Of a DNA stretch of 64,000 nt, positions 11,760 through 22,295 are shown piece by piece. Position 1 is the stretch's first letter. Each line of letters begins with the position of its first letter. Source of the stretch: Parvibaculum sp. (GTDB taxonomy: Bacteria; Pseudomonadota; Alphaproteobacteria; Parvibaculales; Parvibaculaceae); NCBI RefSeq assembly GCF_030651915.1, contig NZ_JAUSBV010000011.1, positions 2,501 to 66,500 on the forward strand. Reading direction: 5' to 3'. The translations under genes and the position numbers were made by a program. Under the pieces are notes generated by a model, which saw nothing but the letters and a program-made list of their open reading frames with translations, made no database searches and was not told where the DNA came from.

Positions 11760-14030
11760 TCAGATGGTCACGCCATGCGCTTCGGCAAAGCCGGCAAGCC
11801 GCTCGCGGACGCTCCGGTCGGGCAGATCGAAAAGCCCGTCCATAAAGGTCTCGAGCAGGCCGGTATCGAGCGAGCGGACCATCATCTTGACCGGGCCGAC
11901 GGCGGCCGGCGACATCGAAATACGGCGAAAACCGAGGCCCAGAAGGGCCATGGCCTCGAGCGGCTTGCCGGACATTTCGCCACACAGCGTCAGCGGCGTC
12001 CCATGCTGCCGGCATTTGACGACAATGTGCCTGAGGAAGCTCAGCACGGCCGGGCTCAGAAAATCGTACCGGCTGGCAACGCGGGCGTTGCCCCGGTCGG
12101 AGGCAAAGAGGAACTGCAGCAGATCGTTCGAGCCGACCGAGACAAAATCGACCAGCGGCAGCAGCGAGTCGAGCTGCCAGGCCAGCGACGGCACTTCAAG
12201 CATGGTGCCGATTTCGAGCAGCGCCGGCCTTTCCTTGCCGAATTTGTCGAGCCGGGCCAGCTCCTTGTCGACAAGCGCCCGGGCGCGCTGGAACTCGCCC
12301 ACCTCGGCGATCATCGGAAACATGATCCGGAGCGAGCGCCCGGCCGCCGCCGTCAGCAGCGCCCTGACCTGATGGCGCAACAGGCCCGGCCGGTCGAGGC
12401 TGATGCGGATCGCGCGCCAGCCCAGCGCCGGGTTCTCTTCCTTCAGCGCCGCGAAATTCATGTAAGGCAGCATCTTGTCGCCGCCAATGTCGAGCGTGCG
12501 GAAGACGACCGGACTGTCGCCGGCCGTATCGAGCACGGCGCTGTAGAGCTCGATCTGGTCGCGCAGGGAGGGCAGCGTCGAGGCGATCATGAACTGGAGC
12601 TCGGTGCGGAAGAGACCGATGCCCTCCGCCCCGGACTCATCGAGATGCGGCAGATCGACCTGCAGGCCGGCATTGACGTAGAGCGCGACATGCGCGCCGT
12701 CGCGCGTGATCGCCGGCTCGTTGCGGATCGCCTTGTATTGTTCCTGCTTGCGGGCGCGGAACCGCGCCTTCTCGGAGTAGGAAGCGATGATTTCCTGCGA
12801 CGGGCGCAGATAGACCTCGCCGGTGTCGCCGTCGACGATGATCGCGTCGCCCGGCTCGATATGATCGAGGATGTCGGCGGCACGGCCGACGGTGGCGATG
12901 CCGAAGGCGCGCGCGACGATGGAGACATGGGCATTGGCCGCGCCCTCTTCGAGCACGAGGCCCCGAAGCCGCGTCTTGTCATAGTCGAGAAGCTCGGCCG
13001 GGCCCATGTTGCGGGCGATGATGATGGCATCGTTGGGCAGATTGGCCGACAGCGAGGCCAGCGTCACGCCGGTGAGCTGGCGCAGCAGCCGGTTGGCCAG
13101 ATCGTCGAAATCATGCAGCCGGTCGCGGATGTAGGGATCGGCGGCGCGCTGCAGCCGCGCCCGCGTGTCGTTCTGCACGCGCTCGACCGCGGCCTCGGCC
13201 GTCAGGCCCGTGCGCACCGCCTCGAGCATCCGCGTCAGCCAGCCGCGGTCGTTGGCGAACATCCGATAGGCCTGCAGCACCTCGCGATGCTCGCCCGCAT
13301 GGCTGAGATCGGCCGTTTCAAGCATGTCGTCGATCGAACCGCGCAGCGCATAGACGGCCTGCTCGAGCCGCTTCAATTCGAGCTCGGTGTCTTCGGCGAT
13401 CAGCTTCGTCACATGGACGCGCGGCTCGTGCAGCACCGCATGGCCGAGCGCGATGCCTTCGCAAAAGGCCGTCGCCTGGATGTGGTACGGCACCTGGCGC
13501 GCCTGTTCCGGCGTCTCGAAGGCCTGCGGGTCGACCATTTCGCCGGCCGCGACGACTTCGGCCAGCACCATCGCCACCGTTTGCAGCGCTTCGACTTCTT
13601 CTTCGGTGTAGTGACGCTTGGTGCGGTTCTGCACCGCCAGCACGCCGACCACCTTGCCGCTCCTGAGGATCGGCACGCCCATCAGCGACTTGTAGATTTC
13701 TTCGCCCGTTTCCGGCCGGTAGGCGAAACCCGGATGCGATTGCGCGTCGGCCAGATTGAGCGGCCGGGCATGCTGGGCAATGTCGCCGATCAGGCCTTCG
13801 CCGGATTTCAGCCGCGTGCTGTGAACGGCGGTCGGCTTCAGACCTTCGGTCGCCGACAATTCGAGTTCGCGCGTCTTGTTGACCAGATAGACCGAGCACA
13901 CCTCGGCGACCATGTTGGAGGCGATCAGGACGACGATCTTGTCCAACCGCTTTTGCGCGCTTTCCGGCTCGGCCATGACTTCACGCAGCCGGCGGAGCAG
14001 AATGCGCGGACCGCCGACGGAACCCGGCAT
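11760..14030 (-). CDS. ptsP: Phosphoenolpyruvate-protein phosphotransferase (GAF-containing PtsP)
   Basis: N-terminal GAF domain, [18 protein letters not shown] phospho-His domain, PEP-utiliser TIM barrel ([16 protein letters not shown]). Confidence 0.94.
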   Translation of the reverse strand: MPGSVGGPRILLRRLREVMAEPESAQKRLDKIVVLIASNMVAEVCSVYLVNKTRELELSATEGLKPTAVHSTRLKSGEGLIGDIAQHARPLNLADAQSHPGFAYRPETGEEIYKSLMGVPILRSGKVVGVLAVQNRTKRHYTEEEVEALQTVAMVLAEVVAAGEMVDPQAFETPEQARQVPYHIQATAFCEGIALGHAVLHEPRVHVTKLIAEDTELELKRLEQAVYALRGSIDDMLETADLSHAGEHREVLQAYRMFANDRGWLTRMLEAVRTGLTAEAAVERVQNDTRARLQRAADPYIRDRLHDFDDLANRLLRQLTGVTLASLSANLPNDAIIIARNMGPAELLDYDKTRLRGLVLEEGAANAHVSIVARAFGIATVGRAADILDHIEPGDAIIVDGDTGEVYLRPSQEIIASYSEKARFRARKQEQYKAIRNEPAITRDGAHVALYVNAGLQVDLPHLDESGAEGIGLFRTELQFMIASTLPSLRDQIELYSAVLDTAGDSPVVFRTLDIGGDKMLPYMNFAALKEENPALGWRAIRISLDRPGLLRHQVRALLTAAAGRSLRIMFPMIAEVGEFQRARALVDKELARLDKFGKERPALLEIGTMLEVPSLAWQLDSLLPLVDFVSVGSNDLLQFLFASDRGNARVASRYDFLSPAVLSFLRHIVVKCRQHGTPLTLCGEMSGKPLEAMALLGLGFRRISMSPAAVGPVKMMVRSLDTGLLETFMDGLFDLPDRSVRERLAGFAEAHGVTI

Positions 14031-14091
14031 CAGTCCGGATCCCGTTCGCTGCGGATGTGAGCGCGCAAAAGCGTCAACTTTCTGGCCTCCG

Positions 14092-15348
14092 TTAGCCGGC
14101 GTCGAGATCATAGGCCGTGTGCAGGGCGCGCACGGCAAGCTCGGTATATTCCGACGAGATCAGCACACTGACCTTGATCTCCGAGGTGGTGATCGCAAGG
14201 ATGTTGATGCCCTTTTCGGCCAGCGTCTGGAACATCGTCTTGGCAACGCCGGCATGGCTGCGCATGCCGATGCCGATGATCGACACCTTGACGACATTGA
14301 GGTCGGTCTTGATTTCCCGGCAGCCGATACCGGCCTGCAGCTTGCGGATCACATCTTCGGCGCGCGTCAACTCGGCCTGCGGCACCGTGAAGGTGATGTC
14401 GGTGCTGCGGCCGTCATCCGAGACGTTCTGAATGATCATGTCGACATTGATGGCGGCATCCGCCAGCGGTCCGAACACGCGCGCGGCAACGCCCGGCTTG
14501 TCCTCGACCTTGACGAGTGTGACCTTGGCTTCGTCCTTCGAATAGGCGATGCCGCTTACGACCTGCTGTTCCAAGATTTCATCCTCGTCGCAAACAAGAG
14601 TCCCCGGTCCGGTGGCCTCGGGCCCATTGCCCTGTGCTGCATCGGGCGCATCGAAGCTCGAGCGAACCTGAAGGCGGACGCGATGGACCATAGCGAGTTC
14701 GACGGAGCGGGTCTGGAGAACCTTGGCGCCGAGCGACGCCATCTCCAGCATTTCCTCATAACTGATCTTATCAAGCTTTCGCGCCTTCGCAACGATGCGC
14801 GGATCGGTCGTGTAGACACCGTCGACATCGGTGTAGATGTCGCAGCGGTCGGCATGGATCGCCGCCGCAATGGCGACCGCGCTGGTGTCGGAACCGCCGC
14901 GCCCGAGCGTCGTGATTCGGTTGTCGGGTGCCAGTCCCTGAAAGCCGGCAATGACCGCGACTTCCTGGCGCGCGAGGCGCTCGATCAGCGCCGTGCCGTC
15001 GATTTCCTGAATGCGGGCCGCGCCATGGGCGTTGTCGGTGCGAATCGGAATCTGCCAGCCGAGCCAGGAGCGCGCCGACACACCGATGCGCTGCAGTTCG
15101 ATCGACAGCAAGCCGACCGTCACCTGCTCGCCGGTTGCAACAATAGCGTCATATTCGCGCGCGTCATGCAGCGGCGCCATCTCGCGCGCCCAGGCAACCA
15201 GCTGGTTGGTGGTGCCCGCCATCGCCGAGACGACGACGGCAACCTCGTGGCCGGCATCGATCTCGCGCTTGACGTGTTGCGCCACGTTGCGAATGCGTTC
15301 GATATCGCCAACGGACGTGCCGCCGAATTTCATGACCAGTCTGGCCAT
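14092..15348 (-). CDS. lysC: Aspartate kinase
   Basis: [30 protein letters not shown], two C-terminal ACT domains. Confidence 0.95.
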   Translation of the reverse strand: MARLVMKFGGTSVGDIERIRNVAQHVKREIDAGHEVAVVVSAMAGTTNQLVAWAREMAPLHDAREYDAIVATGEQVTVGLLSIELQRIGVSARSWLGWQIPIRTDNAHGAARIQEIDGTALIERLARQEVAVIAGFQGLAPDNRITTLGRGGSDTSAVAIAAAIHADRCDIYTDVDGVYTTDPRIVAKARKLDKISYEEMLEMASLGAKVLQTRSVELAMVHRVRLQVRSSFDAPDAAQGNGPEATGPGTLVCDEDEILEQQVVSGIAYSKDEAKVTLVKVEDKPGVAARVFGPLADAAINVDMIIQNVSDDGRSTDITFTVPQAELTRAEDVIRKLQAGIGCREIKTDLNVVKVSIIGIGMRSHAGVAKTMFQTLAEKGINILAITTSEIKVSVLISSEYTELAVRALHTAYDLDAG

Positions 15349-15561
15349 TTTCGCTTCCATAATTCCGCGCCGCCGAGCCATGCCGGCGGCTGTCACCGTT
15401 CGCCGGCCCGACGGTCCACTGGACCGATCCGGCCGGAACGCCCTATATCATATCCAGAGGGAAGGCAGACCCGTGCCCGCCGGGCGCGGCCATACATACA
15501 AGCCTCGCCCGAACCCCGCAACCGGCGGAAACGGCCGGAAATGCCACAGCGACGCAAGGGA

Positions 15562-16350
15562 ATGAGCCATATGGCCGAGCCGGCCGCCGACAAGACCCCG
15601 AAGGATGCGGCAAGCAGCGTCGATCCGGCGGAGATTGCCCGCTTTTCGGCCATGGCCGCCGAATGGTGGGACCCGGCCGGCAAGTTCCGCCCGCTGCACA
15701 AGTTCAATCCGGTGCGCCTCGCCTATATCCGCGCGCAGGTGAGCGCCCATTTCGGCCTCGACGCCCGGGCGCGGCGTCCTTTCGAGGGGTTGCGTTTTCT
15801 CGACATCGGCTGCGGCGGCGGCTTGCTCGCCGAGCCGATGGCGCGGCTGGGCGCCGAGGTGACCGCCGCCGACGCCGCGGAGAAGAACATCAAGACGGCG
15901 TCTGTCCATGCCCAGGAACAGGGCCTCGCCATCGACTATCGCTGCACCACGGCCGAAGCGCTGGCCGCGCAAGGCGAGAGCTTCGACGTCATCCTCAACA
16001 TGGAGGTGATCGAGCATGTGGCCGACCGCGACATGTTCCTGAAGGATTGCGGGCGGATGGTGAAACCCGGCGGGCTGATGTTCGTCGCCACGCTCAACCG
16101 CACGCTGAAGGCGCATGCCTTCGCCATCATCGGCGCGGAATATGTGCTGGGCTGGCTGCCGCGCGGCACCCATGACTGGAAGAAATTCGTGACCGTCAAT
16201 GAAATGGAAGCGGGCCTCGCCGCCGCCGGGCTCGATGTCAGGGAAATTGCCGGCGTCAGCTACAACCCGCTCTTCGACAGCTGGTCGCTGTCGGAAGACA
16301 CCGATGTCAACTACATGGTGCTGGCAGCGCGGGCACAGAACAAGACGTGA
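15562..16350 (+). CDS. ubiG: Bifunctional 2-polyprenyl-6-hydroxyphenol methylase / 3-demethylubiquinol 3-O-methyltransferase
   Basis: [58 protein letters not shown]. Confidence 0.95.
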   Translation: MSHMAEPAADKTPKDAASSVDPAEIARFSAMAAEWWDPAGKFRPLHKFNPVRLAYIRAQVSAHFGLDARARRPFEGLRFLDIGCGGGLLAEPMARLGAEVTAADAAEKNIKTASVHAQEQGLAIDYRCTTAEALAAQGESFDVILNMEVIEHVADRDMFLKDCGRMVKPGGLMFVATLNRTLKAHAFAIIGAEYVLGWLPRGTHDWKKFVTVNEMEAGLAAAGLDVREIAGVSYNPLFDSWSLSEDTDVNYMVLAARAQNKT

Positions 16351-16369
16351 AGCAGGGCCAGGGGGCAAT

Positions 16370-16732
16370 ATGACATATCGAACGGGGCGGTTCGCGGCCG
16401 CGTTTGCGGGACTGGCGCTGCTTGCGCTGGCAGGTTGCGACCGGAACGAGGAAGCGGTAGCGCCCGTGACCCTCAACGCCCATGAAGCAACGCTCTACGC
16501 GCATAGCTGCAGCACCTGCCACGAAGACCCGGCGACCGGCGCACCGCGGACGCACGATATCGAGGCCTGGACACCCCGCATCGCCAAGGGCGACGCGCAA
16601 TTGCTCGCCAACATCATCGATGGCTTCAACGGCATGCCGCCGCTCGGCCAGTGCATCGAATGCACGGCCGAGGAATTCATCCGGCTGACACATTTCATGG
16701 CCGCGCCCGCCGGCGGGGAGACGAACGAATGA
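16370..16732 (+). CDS. Small c-type cytochrome lipoprotein
   Basis: Lipobox LLALAGC, heme-binding CSTCH, MPPLGQC distal Met region. Confidence 0.85.
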   Translation: MTYRTGRFAAAFAGLALLALAGCDRNEEAVAPVTLNAHEATLYAHSCSTCHEDPATGAPRTHDIEAWTPRIAKGDAQLLANIIDGFNGMPPLGQCIECTAEEFIRLTHFMAAPAGGETNE

Positions 16733-18120
16733 AAATCTCGCGCCGCAACATGCTCCAATTCGCGGCCAGCGCTTCGGCGCTGGCGGTGACCGGTCATATC
16801 CCGCCCCTGTTGACCCGTGCCTTCGCGGAAGAACCCCGCCGCGTCATCCCCTGGAAGAACTGGTCCGGCGGGCAGAGTTGCACGCCCGCTATCCGCATCG
16901 CACCCGCAAGCGAGGCGGAGCTTGCCGACATCGTTCAAAAAAGCGCGGCGCCCATCCGCGCGGTCGGCGCCGGACATTCCTTTTCGCCGCTCGTGCCGAC
17001 AGAAGGAACGCTCGTTTCCCTCGATCGCCTGAGCGGCTTCGTCTCTCACGACGCGGCAGCGCATCGCGCAACCTTCAAGGCCGGCACCCGGCTCGGCGCC
17101 ATGGCCTCGGCGCTTGCCGAACGCGACCTTGCGCTCGACAACATGCCGGACATCAACAAGCAGACGATTGCCGGCGCGATCGCAACGGCGACACATGGCA
17201 CGGGCATCGAGCTCGGCTCGCTCTCGACCTTCGTGACCGGCCTGAAACTGATGACGGCGTCGGGCGAACTTGTCACGGGCGACGAGACGACAAGTTCCGT
17301 CCTCTTCAACGCCGCGCGGGTTTCACTCGGCGCCCTGGGCATCGTGACGGAAACGACGATGCAGGCCCGACCGCTCTACAAGCTGAAGCGCCGCACCTGG
17401 ATTGCGCCCGTGGAGGAGATGCTGGAACAGGCGCCCGAGCTCTGGGCAAAGCACCGCAATTTCGAGTTCTATTACGTGCCCTATTCCGGCATGGCGATCG
17501 GCATCACGAATGACGAGACGGACGAAGCCGAAACGCCGGAGCCTGTGAACGAGGACGATGACGGGCTGATGCAACTGAAGCAGTTGCAGGACTGGCTGGG
17601 ATGGTCGCCTGCGGTGCGGCGCTGGGTCATCCAGACAATCATGGGCGGAATGGACCCCGAGGAGCGCGTCGACTATTCACACAAGACATTGTCGGCCGAG
17701 CGCAATGTGCGTTTCAACGAAATGGAGTATCACCTGCCCCGCGAGGCGGGTCCGCAGGCGCTGCGCGAAATCATTGCAGCGATCGAAGACAACAATATCG
17801 AAGTCTTCTTTCCGATCGAGCTCCGGACCACCGCGCCGGACGATATCTGGCTGAGCCCGTTCTACCGGCGCGACAGCTGTTCGATCGCCGTGCATCGCTT
17901 TCATGAAGCGGACTACGAACCCTATTTCAGCGCCATAGAGCCGATCTTCCGCCGGCATGACGGCCGTCCGCATTGGGGCAAACTCAACACGCTGACCGCG
18001 AAGGACTTCGCAGCGCTCTATCCGAAGTGGCAGGAATTTCTCGAGTTGCGCGAGGACATCGACCCGGAAGGAAAATTTCTCAATCCCTATTTGAGGACGG
18101 TGTTCGGGATCGACGCTTAG
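16729..18120 (+). CDS. FAD-binding oxidoreductase, D-arabinono-1,4-lactone oxidase family, twin-arginine type signal
   Basis: SRRNMLQ leader; VGAGHSFSPL FAD site; HGTGIELGSLS; C-terminal GRPHWGKLNTL. Confidence 0.88.
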   Translation: MKISRRNMLQFAASASALAVTGHIPPLLTRAFAEEPRRVIPWKNWSGGQSCTPAIRIAPASEAELADIVQKSAAPIRAVGAGHSFSPLVPTEGTLVSLDRLSGFVSHDAAAHRATFKAGTRLGAMASALAERDLALDNMPDINKQTIAGAIATATHGTGIELGSLSTFVTGLKLMTASGELVTGDETTSSVLFNAARVSLGALGIVTETTMQARPLYKLKRRTWIAPVEEMLEQAPELWAKHRNFEFYYVPYSGMAIGITNDETDEAETPEPVNEDDDGLMQLKQLQDWLGWSPAVRRWVIQTIMGGMDPEERVDYSHKTLSAERNVRFNEMEYHLPREAGPQALREIIAAIEDNNIEVFFPIELRTTAPDDIWLSPFYRRDSCSIAVHRFHEADYEPYFSAIEPIFRRHDGRPHWGKLNTLTAKDFAALYPKWQEFLELREDIDPEGKFLNPYLRTVFGIDA

Positions 18121-18129
18121 GCCCCGCGC

Positions 18130-18567
18130 TCAATTCGCCCGACGCGGCGGTCCAACAGGCAACGGTGCCACCTCGACGCCTTCTTCGATCAACTCAAGCG
18201 CTTCGTCCGGCGTCGCCTCGCCATAAATGTCGTGTTGCTCGGTCTCGCCGTAATGGATGCGACGCGCTTCCTCGGCGAATTTGTCGCCGACATAGTCGCA
18301 GTTTTCTTCGACATGCTTTCTGAGCGCCAGCATCATCATGCTCATCTTCTGCGCGGCGTCGGGCACAGTGGAAATATCGCTGCGCTTCGCGCCCTTTTTT
18401 GTACCGCGTCCGAGCCCGGGCGCCATCAGCGCCTTGCGCACCTCGGCACTGCCGCAGACCGGACAGACGACATCGCCGGATGCCGCCTGCGCCTCGAAGC
18501 CGGCGGACGAGGGAAACCAGCCGTCGAACTCATGTTGATGTTCACAGAGAAGCGCATAGCGGATCAT
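18130..18567 (-). CDS. DUF1178 family protein
   Basis: MIRYALLCEHQHEFDGWFPSSAGFEAQAASGDVVCPVCGSAEVRKALMAP. Confidence 0.88.
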   Translation of the reverse strand: MIRYALLCEHQHEFDGWFPSSAGFEAQAASGDVVCPVCGSAEVRKALMAPGLGRGTKKGAKRSDISTVPDAAQKMSMMMLALRKHVEENCDYVGDKFAEEARRIHYGETEQHDIYGEATPDEALELIEEGVEVAPLPVGPPRRAN

Positions 18568-19424
18568 GATGACTGCCTCGCCGGCTTGATCGCCGGCAGC
18601 GCAAAAGCGCGGTCATGGCCGAGGCTTGGCACCCGGCCGCGCGCCTCGGCGATGCGGGTTGTGTCGATTTCGGCCAGCAGAACGCAGGGCGTGTCATGCG
18701 CCGCTTCGGCGACGATCTCGCCCCAGGGTGCGACGATGAGGCTGTGGCCGAAGGTTTCGCGGCCGCATTGATGTTTGCCGCCCTGCGCCGGCGCGAAGAC
18801 ATAGCAGCCGGTCTCGATGGCGCGCGCCTGCAGCAGCATATGCCAATGCGCCGCCCCGGTCTGACGCGTGAAGGCGGCAGGCACGGTCAGGAAATCCGCC
18901 CCCGCTTTCGCCAGCGCCCGGTAAAGATGCGGGAAGCGCAGATCGTAGCAAATGGTCATGCCGAGACGTCCCCAGGGCAGGTCGGCCACAACCGCCTGCT
19001 TGCCGGGTTCGAAATTCCGGCTCTCGCGATAACTCTCGCCGCCGGCCAGATCGACATCGAACATATGGATCTTGTCGTACCGCGCCGCGACGACGCCGTC
19101 AGGCGCAATCAGGAACGAGCGGTTGGCAAGCTTCGTTGCCGAAAGCTTAACCGGCAGCGAACCGATCAGCAGCCAGATCTTCCACTCCGCCGCCAGCCCG
19201 CGAAGCGCCGCGAGCATCGCGTCGTCCTTTTCGTCATGCGTATTGGCAAACAGCGCCTCGCTCTTCGTTTCGAGCAGCGAGGTCATTTCCGGCGTCATGA
19301 CCAGATCGGCGCCGCCCGCGGCCGCCTCCGACACCAGCGCCGAGACAGCGGCGATATTGGCCGCAACATCGCATCCGGCGCGCATCTGCACGCAAGCGGC
19401 GGTGAATTTTCCGGAAGCGGTCAT
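18564..19424 (-). CDS. Carbon-nitrogen hydrolase family protein (Nit-like amidase)
   Basis: AACVQM start region, TPEMTSL, KIHMFDVDL, MTICYDLRFPHLYRAL catalytic Cys motif. Confidence 0.92.
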   Translation of the reverse strand: MTASGKFTAACVQMRAGCDVAANIAAVSALVSEAAAGGADLVMTPEMTSLLETKSEALFANTHDEKDDAMLAALRGLAAEWKIWLLIGSLPVKLSATKLANRSFLIAPDGVVAARYDKIHMFDVDLAGGESYRESRNFEPGKQAVVADLPWGRLGMTICYDLRFPHLYRALAKAGADFLTVPAAFTRQTGAAHWHMLLQARAIETGCYVFAPAQGGKHQCGRETFGHSLIVAPWGEIVAEAAHDTPCVLLAEIDTTRIAEARGRVPSLGHDRAFALPAIKPARQSS

Positions 19425-19428
19425 GACC

Positions 19429-19686
19429 CTATGCGGCCAGCAGGGCGTCGAGCTTGCCGGCAGCTTCGAGCGCCTGCAGATCGTCGCATCCGCCGACATG
19501 GGCATCGCCGATGAAAATCTGCGGCACCGTATGCCGGCCATGGGCACGCGCCATCATTTCGCGGCGCTTGTCGACATCCATGCCGACATCGATCTCGGTG
19601 AAGGCAACGCCCTTCCGCCCGAGCAATTCCTTGGCCCGGTAGCAATAGGGGCACATCATGGTCGTGTAGATCGTCACATCCGCCAT
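19429..19686 (-). CDS. grxC: Glutaredoxin 3
   Basis: TIYTTMMCPYCYRAKELL, TVPQIFIGDAHVGGCDDL. Confidence 0.94.
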   Translation of the reverse strand: MADVTIYTTMMCPYCYRAKELLGRKGVAFTEIDVGMDVDKRREMMARAHGRHTVPQIFIGDAHVGGCDDLQALEAAGKLDALLAA

Positions 19687-19741
19687 CGCGGCACTCCGAA
19701 AACGGGGCCCGAACAAGGGCGGCCCGAAAAACGACTATATA

Positions 19742-20518
19742 TCATATAGATATGCCACCGCCCGGGACAACCCGAGCCACGCAGAGCACCGAGACCTCGG
19801 CCGCCCCGCCGCGCTTCAGGGCCCGCGCACAGGCCTCCGCCGTGGCGCCGGTCGTCATCACATCGTCGACCAGCAGCACCTTGCGGCCCCGGACCTGCGC
19901 CGCCGCACCTTCGGCGAGTTGGAAGGCGCCAGCGACATTGCGCCGCCTGGCATCAGCCGTAAGCCCGACCTGCGGTCGCGTCGCCCGCACGCGCTGCAGC
20001 AGTTCCGGCATGTGCAGCAGACCGGTCAGCGCCGCCAGCCGCCGCGAAAGTTCGGCCGACTGATTGAAGCGGCGCAAAAAGAGCCGCCGTCGGTGCAGCG
20101 GCACAGGCACCAGCAGGTCGGCGTCGGCCAGCAACTCCGCCCCGCTGCGCGCCAGCCAGCGCGCAAAGGCGGGACCGACCTCCATGCGGTCGCCATATTT
20201 GAAACGATGGAGAAGCGCGGCACTGCGATCATTGTAGCGCATCACGGCACGTGCCCGTGCATAAGCGGGCGGCTGCGCCAGCGCCACCGCACTGACCGTC
20301 TCCGGGCCGGTGTCGAAAGCAAACGGCAGCCCCGTCACCGCACAAAAGGGCCGTTCGATAAAATCGGCCTCGCTCCAGCACCGCGCACAAAGGGCGCCAT
20401 GCGCATCGACGCCACGCCCGCAGCCCAGGCAAAGCGGCGGCAAGGCGATGTCGGTGAACCGCAAGGCGCGCCGCAATCCCGCCGACCAGCCCGCTGAAAT
20501 ATCCGCTGCGATCCCCAT
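19742..20518 (-). CDS. comF: ComF family phosphoribosyltransferase
   Basis: N-terminal CLGCGRG...CARCW zinc motif; VLLVDDVMTTGATAEACARAL PRPP loop. Confidence 0.9.
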   Translation of the reverse strand: MGIAADISAGWSAGLRRALRFTDIALPPLCLGCGRGVDAHGALCARCWSEADFIERPFCAVTGLPFAFDTGPETVSAVALAQPPAYARARAVMRYNDRSAALLHRFKYGDRMEVGPAFARWLARSGAELLADADLLVPVPLHRRRLFLRRFNQSAELSRRLAALTGLLHMPELLQRVRATRPQVGLTADARRRNVAGAFQLAEGAAAQVRGRKVLLVDDVMTTGATAEACARALKRGGAAEVSVLCVARVVPGGGISI

Positions 20519-20593
20519 GACGCCCCCGGTTTGACGCCAGCCTATCACGGCGCAGGCCTTGCGGGCGAAGGCGGCGCCCACCATGATGCCGCC

Positions 20594-21514
20594 ATGTCAG
20601 CCCCCGCCCCCATGCGCATCTTCGACCGCAAGATCCATACGAGACACCGCGCCCGCGCCGCCGCCGGTTTCGCGAACCACGACTTTCTGGTGCGCCGCGC
20701 CGCCGCCGACATCGCCGAACGCATCGCCGGCATCAATCGCGACTTTGCGCTGGCGCTCGATCTTGGCTGCCACCAGGGTGCGCTGGCTGCGGCGCTGGCC
20801 GAGGCGAGGATGGAAGGAAAGCCTGGCAGACTCATATCGGCCGACCTCGCACCGGCCATGCTCGCGCATGCACCGGGCCTGCGCGTCGCCGCCGACGAGG
20901 AAGCATTGCCCTTTCGCGACGCGAGCCTCGACCTCGTGGTCAGCCTGCTTTCGCTGCATTGGGTCAACGACCTGCCGGGTGCCTTGATCCAGATCCGCCG
21001 GGCGCTGACGCCGGACGGACTTTTCATGGCGGCCCTTTTCGGCGGCGACACGCTGACAGAGTTGCGCCAGTCACTGGCAGAGGCCGAAATAGAATGCGAA
21101 GGCGGGCTCAGCCCCCGCGTTTCGCCCTTTGCCGACATACGCGACATGGGCAGCCTGTTGCAGCGAGCCGGCTTTGCACTGCCGGTCGTCGACACCGACC
21201 GCGTGGTGGTGCGCTACGCCGATCCGCTCAGACTGATGGCGGAACTGCGCGGCATGGGTGAGACCAACGCCCTGGCGGAGCGCCGCCGCGTGCCGATGCG
21301 TCGCACAACCCTGATGCGAACGGTCAAAATCTATCGCGAAAAATTCGGATTGCCGGATGGGCGCGTGCCAGCCACCTTCGAAATCGTGACGGCGACAGGC
21401 TGGGCGCCGCATGAAACCCAACCGAAGCCGCTGCGTCCCGGCAGCGCCGAAACGCGTCTTGCCGAAGCCTTGGGAACGAGCGAACGAAAGGCCGGCGAAA
21501 AAGCGGGGCGCTGA
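20594..21514 (+). CDS. SAM-dependent methyltransferase (BioC/NDUFAF5-like)
   Basis: IFDRKIHTRHRARAA, LDLGCHQGALAAALAE, LDLVVSLLSLHWVNDLPGAL. Confidence 0.87.
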   Translation: MSAPAPMRIFDRKIHTRHRARAAAGFANHDFLVRRAAADIAERIAGINRDFALALDLGCHQGALAAALAEARMEGKPGRLISADLAPAMLAHAPGLRVAADEEALPFRDASLDLVVSLLSLHWVNDLPGALIQIRRALTPDGLFMAALFGGDTLTELRQSLAEAEIECEGGLSPRVSPFADIRDMGSLLQRAGFALPVVDTDRVVVRYADPLRLMAELRGMGETNALAERRRVPMRRTTLMRTVKIYREKFGLPDGRVPATFEIVTATGWAPHETQPKPLRPGSAETRLAEALGTSERKAGEKAGR

Positions 21515-21533
21515 CGCTTGAGGAAGGCCGGAC

Positions 21534-21719
21534 CTAGCTGCCGGTGAACATCGCAACGACCGGACCGAACAGGAAATCGCGGATCGAATCGCCTACCAGC
21601 GTCACAGCAGCGACAACGACCATCGAGAGGCCGCCCGCGATGAGGCCGTACTCGATGGCGGTCGCACCGCTGTCGTCTGCTGCAAACGATCTTGCCATGT
21701 TCATCAGCTTGCCGATCAT
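21534..21719 (-). CDS. Flp family type IVb pilin
   Basis: MIGKLMNMARSFAADDSGATAIEYGLIAGGLSMVVVAAVTLVG. Confidence 0.92.
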   Translation of the reverse strand: MIGKLMNMARSFAADDSGATAIEYGLIAGGLSMVVVAAVTLVGDSIRDFLFGPVVAMFTGS

Positions 21720-21766
21720 CGCCTTCGTCCTTCTCACCGTTCGCGAGGGGCGCGCTGGCGCATCCC

Positions 21767-22201
21767 TCACAGCAAATCGCGCAACACCGCCACCAGCGGT
21801 TCGTCCGCGGGTGGCATCGGATAGGCTCGCAAGCCGACGGGCCTGACCCATTCGAGCGCCTGGCCCTCGATGGGCTGGACCTGTCCCTCCCAGCGCCGGC
21901 ACACATAAAGCGGCATCAGGAGGTGGAAGTCCTCATAGGCATGGCTCGCAAAACTCAGTGGCGCGAGACACGCCTTCGCAACGTCGATGCCAAGTTCCTC
22001 GTGAAGTTCCCGGATCAGCGTATCCTCGGGCGTCTCGCCCGGCTCCACCTTGCCACCCGGAAATTCCCAAAGTCCCGCGAGCGGTTTGCCCTCGGGACGG
22101 CGGGCAATCAGCACCCGCCCGTCGGCATCGACAAGCGCGCAGGCCGCGACGAGCACAAGCCGCTTGAGCTCGCTCGTCCTGCTTTCGCGCTCTTCCACCA
22201 T
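21767..22201 (-). CDS. (Deoxy)nucleoside triphosphate pyrophosphohydrolase, MutT-like
   Basis: Nudix box GGKVEPGETPEDTLIRELHEELGI. Confidence 0.9.
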   Translation of the reverse strand: MVEERESRTSELKRLVLVAACALVDADGRVLIARRPEGKPLAGLWEFPGGKVEPGETPEDTLIRELHEELGIDVAKACLAPLSFASHAYEDFHLLMPLYVCRRWEGQVQPIEGQALEWVRPVGLRAYPMPPADEPLVAVLRDLL

Positions 22202-22295
22202 GCTGGGCCTGTTGGGTTAATGTTTCGTAGTCCGACGCGTGCCGGAACAACCGATCGCTCGAATTTTAGTTAAAATCGCGTAAGGCGCCCGGCGC

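Noticed and set aside
11775-14060. 761-aa plus-strand ORF
   Set aside because: Antisense to ptsP, which has unambiguous domain motifs.
13912-15561. N-terminal 550 residues of the 812-aa plus ORF
   Set aside because: Antisense to lysC/ptsP; only the UbiG part from about 15562 is a real gene.
19733-19750. CTATAT-ATC-ATATAG inverted repeat between comF and grxC
   Set aside because: Short AT-rich palindrome overlapping the comF 3' end; more likely part of the grxC promoter than a special element.
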